Shown here piece after piece: positions 36,094 to 44,962 of a DNA stretch of 64,000 bases (within the stretch, counting starts at the first letter, position 1; the number at the start of each line of letters is the position of its first letter). Below the pieces are notes generated by a model. That model did not search any database. It worked only from the letters and a program-made list of their open reading frames with translations, and was not told the DNA's origin. This stretch comes from Bacillota bacterium (GTDB lineage: Bacteria; Bacillota; Clostridia; Lachnospirales; Lachnospiraceae): contig JAFAFU010000037.1 of the NCBI GenBank assembly GCA_023423335.1, positions 1-64,000 of the forward strand, written 5' to 3'. The position numbers and the translations under genes were made by a program.

Positions 36094-37032
36094 ATGAGCG
36101 AAAAAGGCTTTTCCATTATGGGAAATTTCAAAACAAAGAATAAAGTAGAAAAAGTGGCAGGGGTGATTTTTACTGCCTTTGCATTTTTTGCCGTCCTGGC
36201 GGTATTTTCTATTACATTATATATGGTAATCAGCGGCACTCCTGCAATTTTTGAGGTGGGGCTGAAGGAAATTATATTTGGTACGGTATGGAAGCCTACG
36301 GCAGCGAATCCGGCATTCGGGATTTTCTATGTAATTCTTACTTCTATTATCGGAACCTTTGGAGCAATTCTGATTGGTGTTCCGATCGGTGTTTTAACCG
36401 CGGTGTTTTTGGCGGAGACAGCGCCCAGGCGTCTGGCAGCAATTGTGAAGCCTGCAGTGGAGCTGTTAGCCGGAATTCCTTCTGTAATCTACGGGCTATT
36501 GGGTATTCTGATACTAAACCCAATCATGTATCAATTGGAGCTGGCAATTTTTAAGGATTCGCCAAACCATCAGTTTACCGGGGGATCCAATCTGATATCA
36601 GCAGTTCTGGTTCTGGCAATAATGATACTCCCTACGGTAATTAATATCAGCGAATCGGCAATTAAAGCGGTTCCTGAGCATTATAAGCAAGCTTCCCTGG
36701 CTCTTGGGGCAACCCGTATCCAGACAATTTTCAAGGTAATCCTGCCGGCTGCAAAATCCGGTATTGTTACAGCGATCGTACTAGGTGTCGGCAGAGCGAT
36801 TGGAGAAGCCATGGCCATCAGCATGGTGGCCGGTAATGGTGCAAACCTGCCCCTTCCCTTCAACTCCGTAAGATTTTTAACAACCGCGGTGGTATCCGAG
36901 ATGTCCTATGCATCAGACCTTCATAAGAGAGTACTGTTCACCATCGGTTTAGTATTATTTGCATTCATAATGCTGATCAATTTCATATTGAATAAGGTTA
37001 TGAAAGGAGGAAGGAAGGATGCCGCAAGCTAA
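36094..37032 (+). CDS. pstC: Phosphate ABC transporter permease PstC
   Basis: 312 aa with six hydrophobic segments, beginning near 28-52 (VIFTAFAFFAVLAVFSITLYMV). The binding-protein-dependent permease loop is at SLALGATRIQTIFKVILPAA. A periplasmic insertion around 130-160 is typical of PstC. ATG at 36094 has GAGGAG 14 bases upstream; ATG at 36118 is a possible alternative. Its end overlaps pstA by 14 nt. Confidence 0.94.
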   Translation: MSEKGFSIMGNFKTKNKVEKVAGVIFTAFAFFAVLAVFSITLYMVISGTPAIFEVGLKEIIFGTVWKPTAANPAFGIFYVILTSIIGTFGAILIGVPIGVLTAVFLAETAPRRLAAIVKPAVELLAGIPSVIYGLLGILILNPIMYQLELAIFKDSPNHQFTGGSNLISAVLVLAIMILPTVINISESAIKAVPEHYKQASLALGATRIQTIFKVILPAAKSGIVTAIVLGVGRAIGEAMAISMVAGNGANLPLPFNSVRFLTTAVVSEMSYASDLHKRVLFTIGLVLFAFIMLINFILNKVMKGGRKDAAS

Positions 37033-37903
37033 CAGTATTTACGGTAAAAGAGTCAGACCCTTAGATATCCTGGCAAATACGCTGATCTACTTATGCGCTT
37101 CGGTATCGATTGTTCTGCTGGCCGGAATTGTGGGATATGTAGCATACCGCGGAGCTTCTTCGGTAAACTGGGCTTTCCTGACCAAAGCACCCAGTGCCAT
37201 AAAAGGGACCTTTGGTATCGCGGGAAATATCATCAATACCCTTTATATCATCCTGATTACCCTTTTGATAGCCGTACCCTTTGGTGTGGGAGCTGCGATT
37301 TACCTGAACGAGTATGCGAAGCCCGGAAAACTGGTTAACCTGATCGAATTTACGACGGAGACCCTATCGGGAATACCTTCCATCGTCTTTGGCCTATTCG
37401 GATATGTATTCTTCGGACTAACCCTGCAGTTGGGCTATTCCATTCTGACCGGAGCCCTGACCTTATCCCTTATGGTACTTCCATTGATAACGAGAAGCAC
37501 TCAGGAGGCATTGAAAACGGTTCCGGTCAGTTACCGGAGCGGCGCTTTGGGAATAGGGGCTACAAAATGGTATATGATTAGAACCATACTGCTGCCATCC
37601 GCTATGCCGGGCATCATAACAGGTGTCATCCTCTCTGTAGGCCGTATCGTAGGTGAATCGGCAGCATTGCTTTTCACGGCAGGCAGCGGGTATCTGCTTC
37701 CAAAGCTGGGGCAGTACGGAGAGGGGTTAGTCCAGAAGATAACGCAGCCGGGGGGAACGCTGACAATACAATTATATCTTTCAATGGAGAAAGCAAAATA
37801 TGATAATGCTTTCGGAATTGCTCTCGTGCTTCTGGTCATTGTATTTGGTATTAATCTGCTGACAAAATTTCTGTCACGCAGATACAACGTAAATAAAGCA
37901 TAG
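37019..37903 (+). CDS. pstA: Phosphate ABC transporter permease PstA
   Basis: 294 aa with six membrane segments (first about 18-42). Core permease motif GALGIGATKWYMIRTILLPSA and the region TETLSGIPSIVFGLFGY are typical. Pairs with PstC in the membrane. Overlaps the pstC end; RBS AGGAGGAAGG lies in pstC. Confidence 0.95.
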   Translation: MPQANSIYGKRVRPLDILANTLIYLCASVSIVLLAGIVGYVAYRGASSVNWAFLTKAPSAIKGTFGIAGNIINTLYIILITLLIAVPFGVGAAIYLNEYAKPGKLVNLIEFTTETLSGIPSIVFGLFGYVFFGLTLQLGYSILTGALTLSLMVLPLITRSTQEALKTVPVSYRSGALGIGATKWYMIRTILLPSAMPGIITGVILSVGRIVGESAALLFTAGSGYLLPKLGQYGEGLVQKITQPGGTLTIQLYLSMEKAKYDNAFGIALVLLVIVFGINLLTKFLSRRYNVNKA

Positions 37904-37950
37904 CATTAAGATTTCATATGGATACGCATTTGCTTTAATTGGAGGTAAAT

Positions 37951-38709
37951 ATGCTAAAGGATAAGATAAGTACAACAAACCTGCATCTGTATTACGGAAC
38001 CAACCATGCGTTAAAGGGCGTGGATATGAATATAAAAGAAAAATCTATTACGGCATTTATCGGTCCCTCCGGTTGCGGCAAATCGACTTTTTTAAAGACC
38101 CTGAACCGGATGAATGACCTGGTGCCGGGAGTAAAGATCGAAGGCCAGATAACCTTGGATGGGGAGGATATCTATGATTCTAGGGTGGATACAACACTTT
38201 TAAGGAAGAAAATCGGGATGGTATTTCAACAGCCAAACCCGTTTCCGATGTCGATTTATGATAATATTGCTTATGGACCCAGAATCCATGGAATAAAAGC
38301 GAAGGCAGAATTGGACCGGATTGTTGAAGAGAGCCTGAAGGGCGCCGCGTTGCTCGACGAGGTCAAGGACCGTCTGAGGAAGTCTGCCTTAGGATTGTCC
38401 GGCGGACAGCAGCAGAGGCTCTGTATAGCCAGAGCACTGGCAGTAGAACCGGAGGTACTTTTGATGGATGAACCTACCTCTGCCCTGGATCCCATCTCAA
38501 CACTTAAGATTGAGGATCTGATGTCCGAATTGAAGGAAAAATATACGGTGGCAATCGTTACGCATAATATGCAGCAGGCGGCCCGTATCTCAGACTATAC
38601 CGCTTTCTTTTTGGTAGGAGAGGTAGTGGAATTTGCATCGACTGACACCCTGTTCACCAGGCCGGTGGATAAGCGGACAGAGGATTACATTACCGGAAGA
38701 TTTGGCTGA
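37951..38709 (+). CDS. pstB: Phosphate ABC transporter ATP-binding protein PstB
   Basis: 252 aa from ATG 37951, seven bases after GGAGG; the upstream TTG at 37939 precedes the ribosome site. Walker A GPSGCGKST, signature LSGGQQQR, Walker B VLLMDEPTSALD and switch His in VTHNMQQAAR are intact. Powers PstSCA phosphate uptake. Confidence 0.97.
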   Translation: MLKDKISTTNLHLYYGTNHALKGVDMNIKEKSITAFIGPSGCGKSTFLKTLNRMNDLVPGVKIEGQITLDGEDIYDSRVDTTLLRKKIGMVFQQPNPFPMSIYDNIAYGPRIHGIKAKAELDRIVEESLKGAALLDEVKDRLRKSALGLSGGQQQRLCIARALAVEPEVLLMDEPTSALDPISTLKIEDLMSELKEKYTVAIVTHNMQQAARISDYTAFFLVGEVVEFASTDTLFTRPVDKRTEDYITGRFG

Positions 38710-38719
38710 TGGGGATTAT

Positions 38720-38748
38720 TTGACAGTGCTTGATACATTCGGTATAAT
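38720..38748 (+). promoter_or_regulatory. Perfect consensus promoter before phoU
   Basis: TTGACA (38720..38725), 17-bp spacer, TATAAT (38743..38748). Both hexamers match sigma-A consensus exactly, so phoU can be expressed independently of phosphate control of pst. Confidence 0.88.
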
Positions 38749-38777
38749 TTGTATCAGGGGCAGAATTTTAGTATAAA

Positions 38778-38804
38778 AAGAATTTTGAAAGAGCCAAAAT
38801 TCTT
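38778..38804 (+). promoter_or_regulatory. Hairpin in the phoU leader
   Basis: AAGAATTTTG and CAAAATTCTT form a perfect 10-bp stem with a 7-nt loop, between the phoU promoter and phoU. No U tract follows. It may be a pause, processing or protein-binding site. Confidence 0.5.
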
Positions 38805-38881
38805 GGGAAGAACTACGAAGGTTCGCAATGTGAATTTGAGCCTGCGGTATTAAGTTGCAGGTAAAAGGAGGCTTAGCTACT

Positions 38882-39544
38882 ATGACAGCGAGAATGAGCT
38901 TTGAACATGAGCTGCAGTTATTGAAGAATAATTTACGAGAGATGGGTGAGATGATCGAAACAGCCATTGAGAAGACCTTGAGGGCGTTCGAATCTCAGGA
39001 TGAGGTCATGGCCAGGGAGATTATCCAAGGTGACCGAAATATAAATGACATAGAGAAAGCCATTGAATCCAGATGTCTTTCCCTGATACTGAAGCAGCAG
39101 CCGGTGGCCAGGGATTTAAGGATTGTTACAACAGCCCTTAAGGTGGTTACGGACATGGAACGGATCGGAGACCATGCCGCCGATATCGCGGAATTGATCC
39201 TTCGGGAGAAGAGGGAGCATATCTATAACCTGGTAAAGCATATTCCGGAGATGGGTAAGGTTTCAAAGGAAATGGTCCACGATGCAGTTCAGGCATTTAC
39301 CGGGCTTAATGTGGAAGAAGCCAGAAGAATTATTAAAAAGGATGACGTTGTAGATGAGCTGTTCGATGAGGTTAAGAAAGAGGTAGCAGCTTTACTAAGG
39401 GCATCGACGGAACATGTGGACCAGTGCGTGGATATTTTGATGATAGCAAAGTATTTTGAACGGATCGGAGACCATGCGGTAAATATCTGTGAATGGACGG
39501 AGTTTCATGAAACAGGTTCGATGAATAATATCCGAATTCTATAG
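38882..39544 (+). CDS. phoU: Phosphate signalling regulator PhoU
   Basis: 220 aa from ATG 38882 (MTARMSFEHEL), after AAAGGAGG. Two three-helix repeats each hold the metal-binding motif ERIGDHA (DMERIGDHAADIAE and YFERIGDHAVNICEW). Links the Pst transporter to the sensor kinase and keeps the regulon off when phosphate is plentiful. Between pstB and the PhoP/PhoR-like pair. Confidence 0.95.
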   Translation: MTARMSFEHELQLLKNNLREMGEMIETAIEKTLRAFESQDEVMAREIIQGDRNINDIEKAIESRCLSLILKQQPVARDLRIVTTALKVVTDMERIGDHAADIAELILREKREHIYNLVKHIPEMGKVSKEMVHDAVQAFTGLNVEEARRIIKKDDVVDELFDEVKKEVAALLRASTEHVDQCVDILMIAKYFERIGDHAVNICEWTEFHETGSMNNIRIL

Positions 39545-39595
39545 TGCGTTGGAAAGATGATCCGAGAGAGCAGGGATTGATACGGAGGTGGGATT

Positions 39596-40282
39596 ATGGA
39601 GAAAATCTATGTGATAGAGGATGATGAAAGTATCCGGGAGCTGCTGAAGGTGGCACTTGAGGGCTTTGGCTACTGTATTAAGGCTTATGAAGCCGCAGAG
39701 CAGGCGCTATCCGATATGAAGGATGATAAACCTGATCTGGCGGTATTTGATATCATGCTGCCGGGTATGGACGGTTTAACAGCGATCCGCCAGGTAAGAA
39801 AGGATGCTGCTTTAAAAAATGTTCCTATCATCTGCCTGACAGCCAAGGACAAGGAATTGGATAAAGTAGCGGGCCTGGATGTCGGTGCGGACGATTACAT
39901 TACCAAGCCCTTCGGGGTTCTGGAACTGGCGGCAAGAATCCGTTCGCTGCTGCGCCGGTCCAGTAAAAATGATACCGAGGAGCTTAACCAGACGGGAGGA
40001 CTGACCATCAATACTCTGGCAAGGGAGGTAAGAGTCGAGGGCAAATTGGTGGAATTAACCTATAAGGAATATGAGCTGCTTCATTATTTAATTGAGAACA
40101 GCACCCGGGTCGTCAGCAGGGAAGAGCTTCTAAACCAGATTTGGGGCTACGATTATGACGGAGAAACCAGGACACTTGATATCCATATCCGCTCACTCAG
40201 GCAGAAGCTGGGCAGTGTAGGGGAAGAATGCATCCGGACTACCAGGAGCGTCGGCTATCGGTTTGTAAAAGAGAAGGAGTAA
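39596..40282 (+). CDS. phoP: PhoP/PhoB-like response regulator (OmpR family)
   Basis: 228 aa. Receiver with acidic cluster EDDES (8-12), Asp52 in VFDIMLPG, Thr in CLTAKD and Lys in YITKPFG. The winged-helix output domain has LTYKEYELLHYLIENSTRVVSR and the recognition region TLDIHIRSLRQKLG. Context, directly after pstSCAB-phoU, indicates the phosphate regulon. One base separates it from the kinase. Confidence 0.93.
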   Translation: MEKIYVIEDDESIRELLKVALEGFGYCIKAYEAAEQALSDMKDDKPDLAVFDIMLPGMDGLTAIRQVRKDAALKNVPIICLTAKDKELDKVAGLDVGADDYITKPFGVLELAARIRSLLRRSSKNDTEELNQTGGLTINTLAREVRVEGKLVELTYKEYELLHYLIENSTRVVSREELLNQIWGYDYDGETRTLDIHIRSLRQKLGSVGEECIRTTRSVGYRFVKEKE

Positions 40283-40283
40283 A

Positions 40284-41678
40284 TTGAAGAGGGCAGTATT
40301 TCAAAAGTTTATAATGATACTGGCACTGGCGCTTATTTTAAGCGGCAGTATTTTTAGTGTGACCATGAGCGACATCCTGCTGGATAAAACAAGGGAGAAT
40401 ATGCTGCGTATTCTTCAAACCGTTGATTATTCTTTGGATTATGGCAGCGGTCTGGAGGATCAGATAAAACTATGGAAGACCGTCCAGACGGAGGAAAAAA
40501 ACAGGTTTACGATAATGGATCTGGATGGAAATATTCTGCTTGACAGTGAGGTTGACTCCTATGAAACAATGGAGAATCATTCCGACCGGGAAGAGGTAAA
40601 GGAAGCGTTAAGAAGTGGTACAGGATATGCAAAGAGGCTTTCGGATACCCTGAAGGTTCCCATGCTCTATGTATCCACCCTTTCGGTGAGAGGAGACTAT
40701 ATTCTCAGAATGGCAGTTCCTTTTTCCGGACTGATTGATTATGTCGGTCTCTTATTTCCGGCTATTATCATAAGCATAGGGGTATCCCTTCTGGTCTCGA
40801 TTATCTTGGCTGACCGTTTCTCCGGATCAATTACCAGACCCTTGAAGGATATCGCGGAAGAACTGCTGAAGCTGAAGGAAGAAAATCCGGAATTTAATTT
40901 TAAACCCTATCGTTATGATGAAATGAATGTAATTGCGGAAACGGCAAAGCATATGGCTAATGCAGTGAATGAGTCCAGAAGACAAATCGAATTCGAAAAG
41001 ATGGTCCGACAGGAGTTCTTCTCCAATGCATCCCATGAATTAAAGACACCGATTACCTCCATCCGGGGGTACGCGGAGCTGTTGAATAATGGCATGGCGA
41101 CCGACGGGAGGATGAAGAAGGAATTCTTATCCCGTATTAAGAAAGAAACCGAAAATATGACAAACCTGATTAATGATATTCTGATGATCTCCCGGCTTGA
41201 AACCAAGGAGGCGGAGGTAGAAATTACAGAGGTCCGTTTGAGCCCTCTGGCGGTGGAGGTTTGTGAATCCCTGGAGCCTCTGGCCAAAGAATGTCAGGTT
41301 ACCGTAAAACTGAACTGTAAACCCCTCAGTATGAAAGCCAATATTGGTCAGCTGAAGGAACTTTTAAATAATCTGATTACAAATGCCATCAAATACAATA
41401 AACCCGAGGGCAAAGTATATGTTACCGTCGCCTCCGAGGGTAAGGATATCGTTATTATCGTAGAGGATACCGGAGTTGGAATTCCGGAAGAAGCAAAACA
41501 GAGAGTATTTGAACGCTTCTATCGTGTGGACAAGGGAAGAAGCAAGAAGGTGGGCGGTACCGGTCTGGGATTATCCATCGTTAAACATGTGGTTAATTAT
41601 TATAATGGAACCATAGAGATGGAGAGCAAGCTGGATGTGGGAACTAAATTTACGATAAGGCTTCCATGGCAGAGGTAG
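40284..41678 (+). CDS. phoR: PhoR-like sensor histidine kinase
   Basis: 464 aa, TTG start after GAAGGAG, one base beyond its regulator. Membrane helices near 8-28 and about 155-180 bracket an extracellular sensor. A HAMP-like segment follows (FSGSITRPLKDIAEEL). The H box ASHELKTPITSIRGY, N box NLITNAIKYNKPEG, DTGVGIP and GTGLGLSIVKHVV are intact. Probably responds to phosphate status through PhoU and Pst. Confidence 0.93.
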   Translation: MKRAVFQKFIMILALALILSGSIFSVTMSDILLDKTRENMLRILQTVDYSLDYGSGLEDQIKLWKTVQTEEKNRFTIMDLDGNILLDSEVDSYETMENHSDREEVKEALRSGTGYAKRLSDTLKVPMLYVSTLSVRGDYILRMAVPFSGLIDYVGLLFPAIIISIGVSLLVSIILADRFSGSITRPLKDIAEELLKLKEENPEFNFKPYRYDEMNVIAETAKHMANAVNESRRQIEFEKMVRQEFFSNASHELKTPITSIRGYAELLNNGMATDGRMKKEFLSRIKKETENMTNLINDILMISRLETKEAEVEITEVRLSPLAVEVCESLEPLAKECQVTVKLNCKPLSMKANIGQLKELLNNLITNAIKYNKPEGKVYVTVASEGKDIVIIVEDTGVGIPEEAKQRVFERFYRVDKGRSKKVGGTGLGLSIVKHVVNYYNGTIEMESKLDVGTKFTIRLPWQR

Positions 41679-41778
41679 CGGTCCGAGGTTAAGAAAAGAG
41701 TAAGGTTATTCCTGTTCTATGCCGATATATATTTATAAGCACTTAAATATGTGCCATGATCGGCAGATAGGAGCTCGT

Positions 41779-42636
41779 ATGAGAAAGCACTTAAATCCAA
41801 TCTTTTTTAGTATAACCTTTTTGGCAGCCTTGGTGGCTGAAATCTACTGCATACAAATATTGGAGGGGGATCTGATCAGTGTAATAGGAATCGGATGTGT
41901 ACTTTTGATAAACTTTTACCTGCTTTTGGACAGTATCCGGGGACAGCTGATACAGGGACGTGACCGTACCAAATTTTATCTGGAACAGCTATACCGTGAA
42001 GAAGTCGAAAAATCTGGTGAGAGATATACAGAAGTTCTGAATCTTCTGAAAGCCTCTTATACGGCGGCCAAGAAAAACGGAGCTATGATGGAGGAGAAAC
42101 AGGAGGAGCTGCTGCTTAGACTGACGGCCATGGAAAAGAGCAATACCCTTGCCCTGCAGAAGGTGGCAGAGTATCAGAAAAAGCTGATGGAAGGCCAGAA
42201 GAAGGCCCTGAATATCGAACTTAATTATAATAAGGAAAATACGAAGCTGCTAATAGTAGCTTTGAAGAAAGAATTAGGTAAGCTGAAGCAGGAGGAACAG
42301 CTCTCGTTAATTCTGGATGCCTTGAAGGGAGATAGAGAAAGCTTTGGAGAACCCCGAAAGGACGAGTCCATTTCGGAGCATATCGAGGATTTTCCGGAAG
42401 CACAGTGGATGCAGGAGGTACTTACGGATGGCGGAGAAATAGGCTTCCTGGAAGATGAATTGGAGGATGAAAATCCGCAGGAAGAGGATGCCGAAACAGG
42501 ACTGGAAAATAACAGCGAGGAAGCTAAGCCGGAAGCACAAGACATAGTTCATAACATAGAACCGTTATATGACGATCCGAATAAAGCCCTTACGGCGGAT
42601 GAGATTGCGACCTTATTCGCTTCCTATGGAAAGTAA
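41779..42636 (+). CDS. Membrane-anchored coiled-coil protein, function unknown
   Basis: 285 aa from ATG 41779 (MRKHLNPIFFS), with TAGGAG seven bases upstream. Two close hydrophobic segments at about 8-24 and 32-49, then a long charged coiled coil (about 60-180), an acidic linker rich in Glu/Asp, and a C-terminal motif ALTADEIATLFASYGK. The tail resembles short peptide motifs ending in DEIxxLF, seen in other Lachnospiraceae proteins and reminiscent of the FliM/FliN end. Could be a scaffold or signalling adaptor; not assignable. Confidence 0.7.
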   Translation: MRKHLNPIFFSITFLAALVAEIYCIQILEGDLISVIGIGCVLLINFYLLLDSIRGQLIQGRDRTKFYLEQLYREEVEKSGERYTEVLNLLKASYTAAKKNGAMMEEKQEELLLRLTAMEKSNTLALQKVAEYQKKLMEGQKKALNIELNYNKENTKLLIVALKKELGKLKQEEQLSLILDALKGDRESFGEPRKDESISEHIEDFPEAQWMQEVLTDGGEIGFLEDELEDENPQEEDAETGLENNSEEAKPEAQDIVHNIEPLYDDPNKALTADEIATLFASYGK

Positions 42637-42670
42637 TCGAATCGGCGAACGAGCACATGGTACAAGAAAT

Positions 42671-42700
42671 AATGCCACCGTCTGAAGCTACGGTGGCATT
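42671..42700. terminator. Bidirectional terminator
   Basis: An 11-bp perfect stem (AATGCCACCGT and its complement) with 8-nt loop lies between two converging genes, with T-rich sequence on either side. Confidence 0.8.
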
Positions 42701-42708
42701 TCTAATAT

Positions 42709-44118
42709 TTACAGATCCAGGTAGTCATCGTCTTGAAAGGAGGTTCTTCTGTTCGCCCGCTTCTTATAATAGGCGCTTCTCCGTTTCAATCGGGGACGTT
42801 CTACCAGAACAAAATACAATCCGATTACCAGAGCAAAAAGCCCAACGATAATACCGATAATAACCGGCCGGTAACTTCCGCCGGTTTTTTCTACGGCAGA
42901 TTTACCGGGGGTGTTAACCGGCTCCTTCGGTTCAAAGGCCTTATGGAACAGAGAAGGGCTGTCCACATTGTTGTAGAGGATATCCGCTCCTCCAACATAC
43001 TTACCGTTGTAGGTGTAGGATATCTTACCTATGACATTACCCGCATCGGTACTACTGGCTTCTTCAAAGAAGGTGACTTCTTTCCTGGCATCCTCGAAGG
43101 AGGCGCTGTTGGGCAGTACCAGGTAGCCCTTTTCGTCCGTTGTGATGGAGCCGTCAGTCTTACTGAGCAAGGTATTATACCGGGTGAAGAAGGGGGTTTC
43201 TTTTACAACAGGTGCACCCTCCAGGTCTGCTATCGGATAGATGGAGAAGTTATCAAAGCCATAATCCAGCAGCTTGATCGTATCTTCATACTGATGATTG
43301 CTGCTGTCATCCTTCATAATTACACAGACCAGCTCCAGGTCTCCCTGCTTTGCCACCGTAACCAGAGTATATTTCGAAACGCTTGTATAACCGGTCTTGC
43401 CTCCGATACAGGAATCATAGCGGTAATCCTGTTTGAGGATAAATTTATGATGATTTGCCAACCAGCGGGCTTCTTTCTGAATGTTCGTAGGAGGTATCTG
43501 ATAGGTCCGTGTAGCGAATATCTTCCGGAAGGTCTCATTCTTCATGGCTGCGCGGGTGATTAATGCCATATCATAGGGAGACGTATAATGATTGTTATCC
43601 GGCAGCCCATGAGGGTTTGTAAAGTTTGTGTTCAGGCATCCGAGGCTTTTGGCCTTCTCATTCATCATTTGAAAGAAAACTTCAGCATCCCCGTCACCGA
43701 TATGCTCGGCTATGGCATAGGAGACCTCATTGGCAGATTCCAATAACAAGCCGTAGAGACACTGCTGCATCGTCAGCTGTTCACCGACATCGATACCAAT
43801 ACGGCTGCTGTCAAGGTCGACACCAAAGACTGCGTTTTTTGAAAAGGTTACAATTTCACCGGGCGTGGAATTCTCAATTGCCAGCAGTGCCGTCATAATT
43901 TTTGTAATACTGGCCGGATAATACGACTCATTTATATTTTTCTCATATAGGATTAATCCGGTGGAGGCCTCCATGACGATAGCCCCTTCCGCATAAATCC
44001 CGGGCCCCTGCGGCCAACTGCCGCCACTCTCTGCAGCCGTAGCAGCTGCAGTCTGTGTAAAAAGGGATAGCATATAGATATAAGTGAAACAAAATAGTAT
44101 GAACTTTTGTCTCTTCAT
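42709..44118 (-). CDS. dacF: D-alanyl-D-alanine carboxypeptidase (S11 family)
   Basis: 469 aa. Signal peptide about 1-27. Penicillin-binding motifs: SxxK at Ser70-Lys73 (SITK), SxN at Ser128-Asn130 (SAN) and KTG at 241-243. A C-terminal domain follows, then a membrane helix near 425-447 (VIIGIIVGLFALVIGLYFVL) with a basic cytoplasmic tail, so it is anchored rather than amphipathic like PBP5. Trims pentapeptides of peptidoglycan. RBS AGGAGG. The symbol dacF versus dacA/dacB cannot be decided from sequence alone. Confidence 0.92.
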   Translation of the reverse strand: MKRQKFILFCFTYIYMLSLFTQTAAATAAESGGSWPQGPGIYAEGAIVMEASTGLILYEKNINESYYPASITKIMTALLAIENSTPGEIVTFSKNAVFGVDLDSSRIGIDVGEQLTMQQCLYGLLLESANEVSYAIAEHIGDGDAEVFFQMMNEKAKSLGCLNTNFTNPHGLPDNNHYTSPYDMALITRAAMKNETFRKIFATRTYQIPPTNIQKEARWLANHHKFILKQDYRYDSCIGGKTGYTSVSKYTLVTVAKQGDLELVCVIMKDDSSNHQYEDTIKLLDYGFDNFSIYPIADLEGAPVVKETPFFTRYNTLLSKTDGSITTDEKGYLVLPNSASFEDARKEVTFFEEASSTDAGNVIGKISYTYNGKYVGGADILYNNVDSPSLFHKAFEPKEPVNTPGKSAVEKTGGSYRPVIIGIIVGLFALVIGLYFVLVERPRLKRRSAYYKKRANRRTSFQDDDYLDL

Positions 44119-44154
44119 AAAAACCTCCTAAAAGACAAGGTAACGAAGGAAGGT

Positions 44155-44895
44155 TTAATATTCGGTATTTTCATTCCCATTAAACTCAACACTTTCATTT
44201 TCCTGGCCATAAGTAGCATCTTTGCCATGCTTTCTGCTGTAATGCCGTTCGAGCAGGTCCTTCTGCATGGGCACAAGGTACTTATCCGGAAGGGCCATAC
44301 AATGCCAGGCCATGAAAGCTACCTCCTCCATGACGACGGCATGATAGACAGCATCCTTCGGACTGTTTCCCCAGGTGAAGGGACCGTGGTTACAAACCAG
44401 AACTCCCGGCATTTCTTCCGGGTTTATCTTACCCTTTCGAAAGCGCTCTACGATAACAGCGCCAGTCTCTTTATCATAATCCCCACGAATTTCGTAGGCA
44501 CGTAATTTACGGGTACAGGGAATCTCACCGTGAAAATAATCCGCATGGGTGGTACCGAGTGCCGGGATACCCATACCCATCTGGGCAAAAATCGTTGCCC
44601 AACGGGAATAGGAATGTACAATACCCTGAATGGAAGGAAAGGAGTTATAAAGCTGGATATGGGTAGCGGTATCAGAGGAGGGATTATAGTTTCCCTCAAC
44701 CTTACGGCCGTTTAGGTCAACAACGATCATATCCCCGACGGTCATTGCTTCATAATCCACACCAAAGGGCTTTATTACCACAAGGCCCTTTTTCCGGTCA
44801 ATGCCGGATACATTGCCCCAGGAAAAAGTAACGAGCCGGTGCCGCGGCAGAAGTAAATTTGCTTCATACACTTCTCTTTTGAGACTCTCCAACAT
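44155..44895 (-). CDS. araD: L-ribulose-5-phosphate 4-epimerase
   Basis: 246 aa class II aldolase-family epimerase, converting L-ribulose-5-P to D-xylulose-5-P. Conserved FSWGNVSGIDR (substrate loop), SSDTATHIQLY, zinc ligands in THADYFHGEIP and CNHGPFTWG, and the C-terminal ARG-type tail HYSRKHGKDATYGQ. RBS GGGAG. 67 bp downstream of araB, forming the arabinose catabolic pair. Confidence 0.95.
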   Translation of the reverse strand: MLESLKREVYEANLLLPRHRLVTFSWGNVSGIDRKKGLVVIKPFGVDYEAMTVGDMIVVDLNGRKVEGNYNPSSDTATHIQLYNSFPSIQGIVHSYSRWATIFAQMGMGIPALGTTHADYFHGEIPCTRKLRAYEIRGDYDKETGAVIVERFRKGKINPEEMPGVLVCNHGPFTWGNSPKDAVYHAVVMEEVAFMAWHCMALPDKYLVPMQKDLLERHYSRKHGKDATYGQENESVEFNGNENTEY

Positions 44896-44962
44896 ATAAA
44901 TTCACTCCCTTTTCTTTAGTTTCCTCCGCATCCTCCAGGGTCAGCCTAAGTCATCCGTAATC

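Noticed and set aside
42733..43563. 276-aa plus-strand frame
   Set aside because: It is antisense to the D,D-carboxypeptidase, whose active-site motifs are intact; no ribosome site.
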